Assembly: GCA_016937315.1 (NCBI GenBank)
Contig: JAFGWD010000164.1
Coordinates: 1-5,059 of the forward strand
Origin: Rhodospirillaceae bacterium
GTDB lineage: Bacteria; Pseudomonadota; Alphaproteobacteria; Rhodospirillales; Rhodospirillaceae
Length of the DNA: 5,059 nucleotides
Direction: 5' to 3'
Positions within the stretch are counted from its first letter, which is position 1. The number at the start of each line of letters is the position of its first letter. Below the pieces are notes generated by a model. It saw only the letters and a program-made list of their open reading frames with translations. It did no database searches and had not been told where the DNA came from. Shown here piece by piece: positions 1 to 5,059 of this stretch. The position numbers and the translations under genes were made by a program.

Positions 1-29
1 AACAGGGAATGAAAATCCGAACCGAACAT
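1..29 (-). CDS. start of an unrecognised gene, runs off the left edge
   Basis: Only the first nine codons are visible (MFGSDFHSL), too few to assign a family. The start is supported by a strong Shine-Dalgarno sequence, GAGGAGG, read on the minus strand at 36-42, six bases before the ATG at 29-27. A plausible sigma70-type promoter lies further upstream at 67-95. The gene diverges from the mobile-element remains on the plus strand, so it could be the first chromosomal gene beyond them, or another element gene. The start call is fairly good; the function is unknown. Confidence 0.5.
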
Positions 30-66
30 CGGCGGCCTCCTCGTGTGCATTTCGGGAATGCGAACA

Positions 67-95
67 ACAATAGAACGAGGCCCTTATGGGATCAA
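67..95 (-). promoter_or_regulatory. candidate sigma70-type promoter for the left-edge gene
   Basis: On the minus strand, TTGATC (90-95, 4 of 6 matches to TTGACA) is followed after exactly 17 bases by TATTGT (67-72, 4 of 6 matches to TATAAT). Transcription would start near position 60, giving a leader of about 30 nt that contains the GAGGAGG ribosome binding site of the gene starting at 29. Position and spacing are right but both hexamers are imperfect. A second minus-strand hexamer, TATACT at 119-124, has a better -10 but no -35. Confidence 0.3.
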
Positions 96-246
96 GGAAT
101 TTATCTTCATAATCGCAAAGTATACCGCTTGACAGCCTTTACGGGTTTTCCTGATTTATCGCTTATTTTCAATACGTAAGGCGTAAATCCAAGCCCTTTC
201 ACGCCCCTTCCCCATCCTCGTCCACCCCAACCAAGGAGTCATCGCG

Positions 247-288
247 ATGACGTGTCCTTTGCTGATCCTCGACCCGTTGCAGGATTAA
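247..288 (+). CDS. orphan 13-codon ORF with a good ribosome binding site; possible gene remnant or leader peptide
   Basis: The ORF reads MTCPLLILDPLQD and then TAA. It is preceded by AAGGAG at 233-238, eight bases before the ATG, which is as good as any ribosome binding site in the window. The 5' leader is C/T-rich and shares the decamer CCCCTTCCCC (204-213) with the leader of the DUF3150-like fragment (612-621). I infer that both starts belong to the same element. The ORF may be what remains after an internal deletion of a longer element gene, or a short leader peptide ahead of the hairpin-rich stretch. I do not recognise the peptide, and translation is unproven. Confidence 0.3.
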   Translation: MTCPLLILDPLQD

Positions 289-438
289 GGGTTACCGCCC
301 CCATGACCCGGTCAAAAAGCAAAGATTCCCGGAAGGACTCAGTCCCTCCGGACCTCCCACAAGTTTGTCGCCACATAGCGACAAGCAATTCTCACGCGGT
401 GTGGTGGCGTTATCGCGCAACGCGCAAAAACAACCGGA

Positions 439-451
439 ATCAAAGGTCCGC
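439..451 (+). repeat. direct repeat copy 1 (ATCAAAGGTCCGC)
   Basis: This 13-mer recurs at 552-565 with one extra G. In both places it forms or abuts the left arm of a hairpin with a 3-nt loop (450-460 and 554-574). The shared flank suggests duplicated leader modules. Confidence 0.45.
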
Positions 452-551
452 CCTTCGGGCCTCAGCTCCTTCCATGAGTTTTTCGCCGCGAAGCGGCAGG
501 CATCCCCTGCGACATCCACGTCAGACCTATGACGCTACGCAAACGAACGGG

Positions 552-565
552 ATCAAAGGGTCCGC
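552..565 (+). repeat. direct repeat copy 2 (ATCAAAGGGTCCGC)
   Basis: Second copy of the sequence at 439-451. Here it includes the left arm and loop of the perfect 9-bp hairpin at 554-574. Confidence 0.45.
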
Positions 566-574
566 GACCCTTTG
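554..574 (+). repeat. perfect 9-bp hairpin, CGC loop
   Basis: CAAAGGGTC, loop CGC, GACCCTTTG. This is the strongest hairpin of the leader array. Only five bases separate it from the next stem (580-594), so the two would stack as a tandem pair just ahead of the pyrimidine run. It is not followed by an immediate T-tract, so it is not a standard terminator. Confidence 0.7.
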
Positions 575-579
575 CGGGT

Positions 580-594
580 TTGGGCGGAGCCCAA
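580..594 (+). repeat. 6-bp hairpin, GGA loop
   Basis: TTGGGC, loop GGA, GCCCAA. It can be extended outward by GG (577-578) pairing with CC (595-596) if one T is bulged. A run of six T begins at 606, eleven bases beyond the stem, which is too far for a classical intrinsic terminator. It is the last stem before the DUF3150-like start. Confidence 0.6.
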
Positions 595-646
595 CCTTGC
601 CTTCCTTTTTTCCCCTTCCCCCCCCACACATCCGGAGACACCCACC

Positions 647-880
647 ATGACCACCATCTCTTCTTCCCCTGCGCTGCACACCGACGTGACGGTGCTGAAG
701 CATCTGATCGCGATCCGGCTCGACGTCGCGATCTGGACGGCACGCAGTTTCTGGGCGGCGCCGAACGTGGGGGTCGAGGTCTACGGCCTGCCACCCGAGA
801 AGCTGGCGCCCTTGAGCAGCAAACGGGTGTGTAATCCTGAGGACATGCACATCTTTGCCGCGTTGAAGGCGCTGGCATGA
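647..880 (+). pseudogene. N-terminal fragment of a DUF3150-like mobile-element protein
   Basis: The 77-residue frame starts at the ATG behind GGAG (634-637). It resembles, from memory, the N-terminus of DUF3150-family proteins carried on integrative elements and plasmids of Proteobacteria, usually beside a MoxR/CbbQ-type AAA ATPase. The matching segments are TDVTVLKHLIAIRLDVAIWTAR near residues 12-33 (quoted in part: TDVTVL, LDVAIW) and LPPEKLAPLSSKRVCNPED near 48-66. Family members run to several hundred residues, so most of the protein is missing. The frame stops at TGA 878-880, exactly where recombinase sequence begins in another frame, so this is a deletion product. Residues about 34-46 fit the family poorly and may be drifted. 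The function of the family is not established. Family assignment is moderate; truncation is clear if the assignment is right. Confidence 0.55.
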
Positions 881-1099
881 CTACGCACGGCCTTCGCTAC
901 ACTGCCGCGACGATCCCTCCGCGAACTCGATTGCGATTGAGACACCATAGCTGCGATCACAGGCCACGAGACGGTGCAGATGGTTCGGAAATACACCGAG
1001 AAAAAGCGTCGGCCAAAGCTGGCCATCGAACGCCTCGATACTGCCCGCCGTGCCCAAAAACAGAACCCTTGCGGAACAGGTCTGCAAACCGCCCGCTGA
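874..1099 (+). pseudogene. C-terminal remnant of a tyrosine recombinase (integrase), frameshifted
   Basis: Two frames must be joined. Positions 874-915 give GMTTHGLRYTAATI, which carries the HxxR box of the catalytic domain (His 886-888, Arg 895-897). After a one-base shift in the C-run at 915-917, the next frame gives LRELDCD, a TGA stop (938-940) where the family usually has Trp or similar, then DTIAAITGHETVQMVRKY and a basic tail ending at TGA 1097-1099. The ITGH histidine (965-967) and the nucleophilic Tyr (992-994) have the canonical His-x8-Tyr spacing. The N-terminal DNA-binding domain and first catalytic Arg are missing. With frameshift, nonsense codon and 5' truncation the gene is dead. 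It ends 60 bases from the 3' end of tRNA-Lys and converges on it, as expected for an element that integrated at that tRNA. Confidence 0.85.
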
Positions 1100-1113
1100 C
1101 CGGGCTGCAAACC
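1082..1113 (+). repeat. 9-bp direct repeats flanking a short inverted repeat at the integrase stop
   Basis: CTGCAAACC occurs at 1082-1090 and again at 1105-1113. Between them, sharing one base with the second copy, lies GCCCG-CTGAC-CGGGC (1091-1105), a 5-bp stem that contains the integrase stop codon. No T-tract follows, so terminator function is doubtful. Arm-type binding sites of the lost element are one possibility, chance duplication another. Confidence 0.35.
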
Positions 1114-1151
1114 ATAACAAAAGGGGTTATCGGAATGACCGATAACCCCTT
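1114..1151 (-). terminator. rho-independent terminator of tRNA-Lys
   Basis: A perfect 13-bp stem, AAGGGGTTATCGG and its complement (1121-1133 with 1139-1151), encloses a 5-nt loop. Read on the minus strand it begins eight bases after the tRNA CCA end and is followed by TTTTGTTATGG. On the plus strand no T-run follows, so it serves the tRNA (and any rodA read-through) rather than the integrase remnant. Confidence 0.85.
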
Positions 1152-1159
1152 GAAAATCT

Positions 1160-1235
<76 letters not shown>

Positions 1236-1256
1236 GCAGTCTTTTGCGAGGTGCGT

Positions 1257-1285
1257 TTTATAGGGGGTTCCCCCGTGCTGCGCAA
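1257..1285 (-). promoter_or_regulatory. likely promoter of tRNA-Lys
   Basis: On the minus strand TTGCGC (1280-1285) and TATAAA (1257-1262) are separated by exactly 17 bases. The expected start, near 1250, is about 15 nt before the tRNA 5' end. The -35 matches the consensus only in TTG, the -10 at five of six positions. The spacer contains GGGGGAACCCCC (1263-1274), a short self-complementary element. Read-through from rodA cannot be excluded, because I see no terminator between rodA and this site. Confidence 0.5.
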
Positions 1286-1303
1286 GAGAAAAAACCAATC
1301 TTA

Positions 1304-2470
1304 TTATGGGTCCTCGCCGCCACCTCGGCGTCCGAGGTGAAGATCGCGGTGCACGTTCACGCATTGCACCAGACCAAACCCGCACATTAAGGTCAGCATC
1401 ACCGTGCCGCCATAGGAAATCAGCGGCAGAGGCACACCAACCACCGGGATGAGGCCCATCACCATGGCAATATTGATAAACACATACAGGAAGAAGTTTG
1501 CGGTCAACCCCAAGGCCAGAAGCCGACCGAAATGATGTCGGCAACGCAGGGCAATCACCAAACCAAAAATGATAATCAGGCTGTAAAGGCCCAGGAGCGC
1601 CATGCCACCAACCATGCCAAACTCTTCTGCCAACATGGTGAAGATGAAGTCGGTTTGTTTTTCTGGCAGGAAGTTCAAGTGACTTTGTGTGCCCTGCATG
1701 AACCCGCGCCCGAACATGCCGCCGGACCCCAGGGCGATTTTCGATTGCAGAATATGGTATCCGGCGCCTAGGGGGTCGCGCTCGGGATTGATAAAGGTCA
1801 GCACGCGGTTGCGCTGATAGTCATGCAACATGCCCCATCCGATGGGAATTGTCGCCAGCCCCCCGACCAGAACCACCGCGAACTTCCACAGCCGAACTCC
1901 GGCGGCAAAGAACACGATGCCAGACCCCATCATCAGCATCAGGGCGGTGCCGAGATCGGGTTGTTTGAGAATCAAAGCAACCGGGACCAAGGTCATGAGC
2001 AGGGGAATAGTCAAGGCTATGGGACGACCAATGTCTTCGATCGACAGGCTGTGAAAATAGCGCGCTAGAGACAGCACCAGTGCAATTTTCATCAGTTCCG
2101 AAGGTTGCAAGCGGATAAAGCCGAAGTCGACCCAACGTTGCGCTCCCATACCGATGACACCTTTGATCTCCACGGCAATCAAAAGCAACAGGGTGATGGC
2201 GTAAAACACATACGCATAGCGCAAGTACAAACGGATATTGATCAGCGCAAGCAACAGCATGGCTGCCAGGCCGATGGCAAAACGGGTGACTTGACGAGAG
2301 GCCCAAGGCTCCCATCGTCCATTTGCCGCTGAATACAGCATAAAAAAACCGGAAACCGCGATAATCGAAATTAACAGAATATACACCCAGCTGATTTGCC
2401 GAAGTTTTTCGCCCAGCGTCATGTCTTGCTGGTGCAGGCGGTTCTGGAGAGAGCGGAAGTCCATGGACAT
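1304..2470 (-). CDS. rodA: RodA, SEDS-family peptidoglycan glycosyltransferase
   Basis: This 388-residue polytopic inner-membrane protein polymerises lipid II into glycan strands during lateral wall growth, with PBP2 as partner transpeptidase. Hydrophobic segments run from about residue 28 to 372, fitting the family's ten-helix topology. Family landmarks are QPSELMK at 122-128, KQPDLGTA at 169-176, LPEKQTDFIF at 268-277 with the catalytic Asp at 274 (codon 1651-1649), and the FtsW/RodA/SpoVE signature around 340-355 ending ISYGG. The length is normal. It starts 5 nt after the mrdA stop. The ATG at 2470 was preferred over the in-frame ATG two codons later (2464) because GGAG sits about 11 nt upstream of it; either is possible. 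RodA rather than FtsW is called because of the PBP2 neighbour. The gene looks intact and ends the mre/mrd operon before tRNA-Lys. Confidence 0.97.
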   Translation of the reverse strand: MSMDFRSLQNRLHQQDMTLGEKLRQISWVYILLISIIAVSGFFMLYSAANGRWEPWASRQVTRFAIGLAAMLLLALINIRLYLRYAYVFYAITLLLLIAVEIKGVIGMGAQRWVDFGFIRLQPSELMKIALVLSLARYFHSLSIEDIGRPIALTIPLLMTLVPVALILKQPDLGTALMLMMGSGIVFFAAGVRLWKFAVVLVGGLATIPIGWGMLHDYQRNRVLTFINPERDPLGAGYHILQSKIALGSGGMFGRGFMQGTQSHLNFLPEKQTDFIFTMLAEEFGMVGGMALLGLYSLIIIFGLVIALRCRHHFGRLLALGLTANFFLYVFINIAMVMGLIPVVGVPLPLISYGGTVMLTLMCGFGLVQCVNVHRDLHLGRRGGGEDP

Positions 2471-2475
2471 GGGGG

Positions 2476-4350
2476 TCAGGTCTCCACTTCCGGTGCTGGC
2501 GGCGTGGAGTGTGTTTGAGACAAGTCGCGTCGCAAGATTTCTTTCATGATGTCCGACGCAATCGGTGCCGCCACCGCCGAGCCGCCACCGCCGTGTTCAA
2601 CCACCACACACATTGCGTAGCGTGGCGCGTCATAAGGGGCGAAAGCCACGAACAATGCGTGGTCGCGCTCTTTCCAGGGCAGCGCGTCGTTTTTTAAGAC
2701 ACCGGTTTCGCGTTCTTTCATGGTGATTCGCCGCACCTGCGAGGTGCCGGTCTTTCCTGCCATGCGCTGGCCGTTGACGTCAAAACCGGCGCGGTGTGCG
2801 GTGCCAATCGGATTGTTGACAACTTCGAACATACCGCGACGGACCAGCGCAATCGACTTCGGATTGACCCCCACCGATGCGAACGCTGGATCTCCCACGG
2901 GTTTCAGACCGGAACCTGTTACATCTTCACGGGTGAGGCGGGGTTTGACGGCCAAGCCCCCATTGGCCACGCGTGCCGTCATGACTGCCAATTGCAATGG
3001 CGTTGCCAGAACGTAGCCCTGACCGATGCCCGCGTTCAAGGTTTCTCCTGGCAACCAGGCTTGTCCGTTGAATTTACGTTTCCATGCATGATCGGGGATC
3101 AGTCCTGCAACTTCGTTGGGCAAGTCAATGTTCAAAGGGGAGCCCAAGCCGAACCGTCGTGCCACGTCGGCAATACGGTCAATGCCGACTCGGCGTGCGA
3201 TTTCATAGAAATACACGTCGCAAGAATGCTGAATCGCTTCTACCAAATTGACGGATCCGTGGCCGTGTTTTTTCCAGCAATGGAATCGGTGTGAACCCAG
3301 GTCAACGAAGCCCTGGCAATAAACCGTTTGTTCAGGGGTAACGACGCCGGCTTCCAGTGCGGCAATGGCGACCATCAGCTTAAAGGTCGATCCTGGAGCG
3401 AATTGCGCGGAAATGCATTTGTTACGGAGCGGCGCCCGATCATTGTTGATCAAAGCGCTCCATTCTTCGTTTGTCAGTCCTCGATTAAAGGCGTTGGGGT
3501 CGAAACTCGGGGTGGAGGTCATGACCAGGATTTCTCCGGTATGCACATCCATGACGACGACGGCGGCGCTTTCGTCGCCAATGCGTTCCACCGTGTATTG
3601 TTGCAAGTCGAGGTCCAACGTGAGTGTCAGATCGATGCCGGGAATGCCTTCTTTCCGTTCCAGTTCACGGATCACACGACCCAGGGCATTGACCTCTACC
3701 TTGGAATTTCCGCCCTTGCCACGAAGCGCGAGGTCATAGACTTTCTCCACACCAGCCTTGCCGATGCGAAATCCCGGCAGTTCCAGAATGGCTTCTCCCG
3801 TGAGCTCTTTTTCCGAGACCCCTGAGACATATCCCAGAACTTGGGCCCCCCCTTCGCCATAGGGATAAAACCGGGTCAGCCCCTCATCAATGATCACTCC
3901 CGGTAGATCCGGTGCGTTGATTTGAATCTGGGCCATTTCTTCCCAGGTCAAATTCTCTCGCACATTGACCGGCATAAAGGCGCGACGGCGTTCTACCTCG
4001 CGCCGAATCCGCGTTTTATCCTTGTCTGATAAAGCAATGATCATGCCCAAGGCGTCGAGAGTTTGGGCTAGGTCTGGGGTTTGCTCGCGGACCACGAGAG
4101 CGCGGAAATTCTGACGGTTGACGGCCATCTCGCGTCCGTAACGGTCCAGGATCAGGCCGCGTGGCGGTGGCAGAAGGCGCAGAGAGATGCGGTTTTCGTC
4201 GGCAAGAATGCCGTAGCGCTCGGCCTCAATGACCTGCAAATAGTACATGCGGCCCGCCAAGGCCAGTGTCAAACCGGCTTGACCTATGCCCAAAAGCGCG
4301 GCACGCCGGGAGAACAGCTTGCCGCGTTCACTATCGCGTGCGCTGCTCAT
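2476..4350 (-). CDS. mrdA: penicillin-binding protein 2 (MrdA), class B transpeptidase of the elongasome
   Basis: This 624-residue protein crosslinks peptidoglycan in the periplasm during cell elongation, acting with RodA. An N-terminal signal anchor lies near residues 16-40. The pedestal/dimerisation domain begins with PPPRGLILDRYG (61-72) and runs to about 240. The transpeptidase domain follows at about 260-605 with all three penicillin-binding motifs: S321-T-F-K324 (nucleophilic Ser and general base Lys), S376-C-D378, and K533-T-G-T536. The length is typical. The C-terminal tail (about 610-624) is Pro/Glu/Thr-rich and probably disordered. The ATG at 4350-4348 overlaps the mreD stop as ATGA, and GGAGGA (4354-4359) lies just upstream inside mreD, so translation is probably coupled. 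Cys345, Cys358, His364 and Cys377 surround the active site and may bind zinc (see findings). It looks intact and beta-lactam-sensitive in type. Confidence 0.98.
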   Translation of the reverse strand: MSSARDSERGKLFSRRAALLGIGQAGLTLALAGRMYYLQVIEAERYGILADENRISLRLLPPPRGLILDRYGREMAVNRQNFRALVVREQTPDLAQTLDALGMIIALSDKDKTRIRREVERRRAFMPVNVRENLTWEEMAQIQINAPDLPGVIIDEGLTRFYPYGEGGAQVLGYVSGVSEKELTGEAILELPGFRIGKAGVEKVYDLALRGKGGNSKVEVNALGRVIRELERKEGIPGIDLTLTLDLDLQQYTVERIGDESAAVVVMDVHTGEILVMTSTPSFDPNAFNRGLTNEEWSALINNDRAPLRNKCISAQFAPGSTFKLMVAIAALEAGVVTPEQTVYCQGFVDLGSHRFHCWKKHGHGSVNLVEAIQHSCDVYFYEIARRVGIDRIADVARRFGLGSPLNIDLPNEVAGLIPDHAWKRKFNGQAWLPGETLNAGIGQGYVLATPLQLAVMTARVANGGLAVKPRLTREDVTGSGLKPVGDPAFASVGVNPKSIALVRRGMFEVVNNPIGTAHRAGFDVNGQRMAGKTGTSQVRRITMKERETGVLKNDALPWKERDHALFVAFAPYDAPRYAMCVVVEHGGGGSAVAAPIASDIMKEILRRDLSQTHSTPPAPEVET

Positions 4351-4871
4351 GGGTCCTCCGACAAAAGGTGGCGTTCAATAATGCCGCAAATACCGAAGAT
4401 CACGGGGAAGATGGCCATGCTCAGCAATGCAGAAATCAAGACTTGCCCAATCGGGATAATGACTCCCAACACCATGGCGGCCATGACCCAGGATGTCACA
4501 GCTGCAGCCAGGGCGACCAAGCAGAATCCCCACCAGTATACGACGAACGGCTTGGCGAGAAAAAAGCGGCTCTGTGTTGCGACTCCGGCACGAGTCAACA
4601 GCAGAATCAGGGCGCCTAATCCCAAAGGCACGCCGGTCACCAGGTCCTGGATGAGGCCAATCAGAAAGGCCGACCCCATACCAAACAAATTGGGCCGGTG
4701 AGCCGACCAGAAATAGACAACGCATAGAGTCAAGGATGGCATCAGCGAGTTCAAGCGCGGCACATGGGTTTGCGTTGCCATGAATAATGCGGCCAAAAGG
4801 GCGGTTGCGAAGGGCAGGATTTGCCGCACCACCAGGTCGAATTTCTGTTTGGGTGTTTTCTCGATAATCAC
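4347..4871 (-). CDS. mreD: MreD, rod shape-determining membrane protein
   Basis: A small integral membrane protein of 174 residues from the chosen start, typical for MreD. It works with MreC, MreB, RodA and PBP2 in the elongation complex. The body is almost entirely hydrophobic, with segments near 16-33, 44-58, 66-80, 83-95, 108-130 and 133-165. GLIQDLVTGVPLG (72-84) is the conserved MreD loop with its Asp. The frame is open upstream to an ATG at 4964, but that start would lie inside mreC and add 31 basic, non-hydrophobic residues. I chose the GTG at 4871-4869, which has AGGAAGG (4881-4887) nine bases upstream and lies 34 nt after the mreC stop. The 3' end overlaps mrdA by 4 nt. Sequence conservation in MreD is low, so the call rests on topology, this loop and operon position. 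Confidence 0.93.
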   Translation of the reverse strand: MIIEKTPKQKFDLVVRQILPFATALLAALFMATQTHVPRLNSLMPSLTLCVVYFWSAHRPNLFGMGSAFLIGLIQDLVTGVPLGLGALILLLTRAGVATQSRFFLAKPFVVYWWGFCLVALAAAVTSWVMAAMVLGVIIPIGQVLISALLSMAIFPVIFGICGIIERHLLSEDP

Positions 4872-4880
4872 CGCGACGTT

Positions 4881-4887
4881 CCTTCCT
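4881..4887 (-). promoter_or_regulatory. ribosome binding site deciding the GTG start of mreD
   Basis: AGGAAGG on the minus strand, followed after nine bases by GTG (4871-4869). It lies in the 34-nt mreC-mreD gap. The upstream in-frame ATG at 4964 lies inside the mreC coding region. Confidence 0.65.
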
Positions 4888-4905
4888 GCCGTGTCGGATG
4901 CGGTG

Positions 4906-5059
4906 TCAAGGTTCCGTGCCTTCGGTCTCTGGCGGCGTTTCTTCCATGCGGCGTGCGCGGGCACGTTCGCGTGCGGTCTTTAGAGCCTCAGCCTGTGCGG
5001 CCCGACTGTCTTCATCCAGACTGCCGAGGATTCCCGACAGCCCATAATCGACGACGCGC
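4906..5059 (-). CDS. mreC: MreC, C-terminal end (5' part outside the window)
   Basis: Only the last 50 residues are present. They begin RVVDYGLSGILG, which fits the last beta-domain strand of alphaproteobacterial MreC. A charged, Ala/Arg/Glu-rich stretch follows (about residues 15-40 of the fragment), then a short acidic Pro/Glu/Thr tail ending in TGA (4908-4906). MreC is a periplasmic, membrane-anchored scaffold that activates PBP2-RodA. Identification depends largely on its place immediately upstream of mreD and mrdA, since the coiled coil and core domain are not visible. The extended polar tail is probably disordered and is common in this lineage. Confidence 0.85.
   Translation of the reverse strand, partial: RVVDYGLSGILGSLDEDSRAAQAEALKTARERARARRMEETPPETEGTEP

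Larger units (their letters stand above)
289..646 (+). other. non-coding, hairpin-dense leader upstream of the DUF3150-like fragment
   Basis: No credible gene lies here; the open frames across it are compositionally odd and would translate through palindromes. Between 329 and 596 at least nine short inverted repeats follow one another: 329-351 (9 bp, one mismatch, loop TCA), 363-386 (9 bp with one wobble, 6-nt loop), 415-425 (loop AAC; alternative pairing 407-423), 450-460 (loop TTC), 485-497 (loop GAA), 496-510, 519-534, 554-574 and 580-594. Several have 3-nt loops. After them comes a polypyrimidine run (601-625), then GGAG (634-637) nine bases before the ATG at 647. The hairpins read equally on either strand, so they may act as RNA or as DNA sites. 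Their role is unknown; the context implies expression control within a mobile element. Confidence 0.6.

Noticed and set aside
129..160. Perfect TTGACA on the plus strand at 129-134 as a promoter for the ORF at 247
   Set aside because: No acceptable -10 lies 16-18 bases downstream; the best hexamers there match at only two or three positions with poor spacing.
268..290. Partial similarity of GACCCG...GATTAAG (271-289) to the anticodon arm of tRNA-Lys (1188-1202), considered as the second attachment site
   Set aside because: The match needs a 4-base gap, covers the anticodon arm rather than the 3' end, and does not continue to either side. Chance is the simpler explanation.
252..650. A 132-codon plus-strand open frame across the hairpin region
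   Set aside because: It starts five bases into the orphan ORF without its own ribosome binding site, reads straight through the palindromes and pyrimidine run, and has no recognisable domain.
292..878. Several minus-strand open frames opposite the leader and the DUF3150-like fragment
   Set aside because: They are rich in Arg, Pro and Ser, resemble no family, and mirror plus-strand features with better evidence.
1532..3825. Plus-strand open frames opposite rodA and mrdA
   Set aside because: They are antisense shadows of well-recognised, motif-complete genes, with no family resemblance or ribosome binding sites seen.
4872..4964. Longer MreD starting at ATG 4964
   Set aside because: The extra 31 residues lie within mreC coding sequence or the gap and are basic and non-hydrophobic. 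The GTG at 4871 has a well-placed AGGAAGG.

Overview
The window looks like an alphaproteobacterial chromosome, probably Rhodospirillales or a relative. This is inferred from the gene order mreC-mreD-mrdA-rodA and from the style of the PBP2 and RodA sequences; there is no species-level marker. Two very different regions meet at a tRNA gene.

Right two thirds (about 1304-5059, all on the minus strand): the distal part of a cell-elongation (Rod complex) operon. In transcription order it holds the 3' end of mreC, mreD, mrdA (PBP2) and rodA (mrdB). Spacing is tight: 34 nt between mreC and mreD, a 4-nt ATGA overlap between mreD and mrdA, and 5 nt between mrdA and rodA. MreC and MreD are the membrane scaffold, RodA is the SEDS glycan polymerase, and PBP2 is its cognate transpeptidase. 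All catalytic motifs are present and these genes look intact and ordinary. One detail merits a check: a Cys/Cys/His/Cys set in PBP2 that could bind zinc.

Middle (1114-1285, minus strand): a complete tRNA-Lys(CTT) gene with encoded CCA, its own likely promoter in the rodA-tRNA gap, and a strong hairpin terminator.

Left (about 181-1099, plus strand): remains of an integrated mobile element lying against the 3' end of tRNA-Lys. It contains the C-terminal catalytic end of a tyrosine recombinase, broken by a frameshift and a stop. Joined directly upstream is the N-terminal piece of a gene that I read as a DUF3150-type ICE/plasmid cargo gene. The two coding pieces meet within about 10 bases, which looks like a large internal deletion scar. 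Upstream is a 270-nt non-coding stretch packed with at least nine short hairpins, most with 3-nt loops, and an orphan 13-codon ORF with a good ribosome binding site. At the extreme left edge a minus-strand gene begins and runs out of the window.

No CRISPR array, IS element or intact defence system is visible. The most unusual material is the hairpin-dense leader and the chimeric deletion scar of the element.
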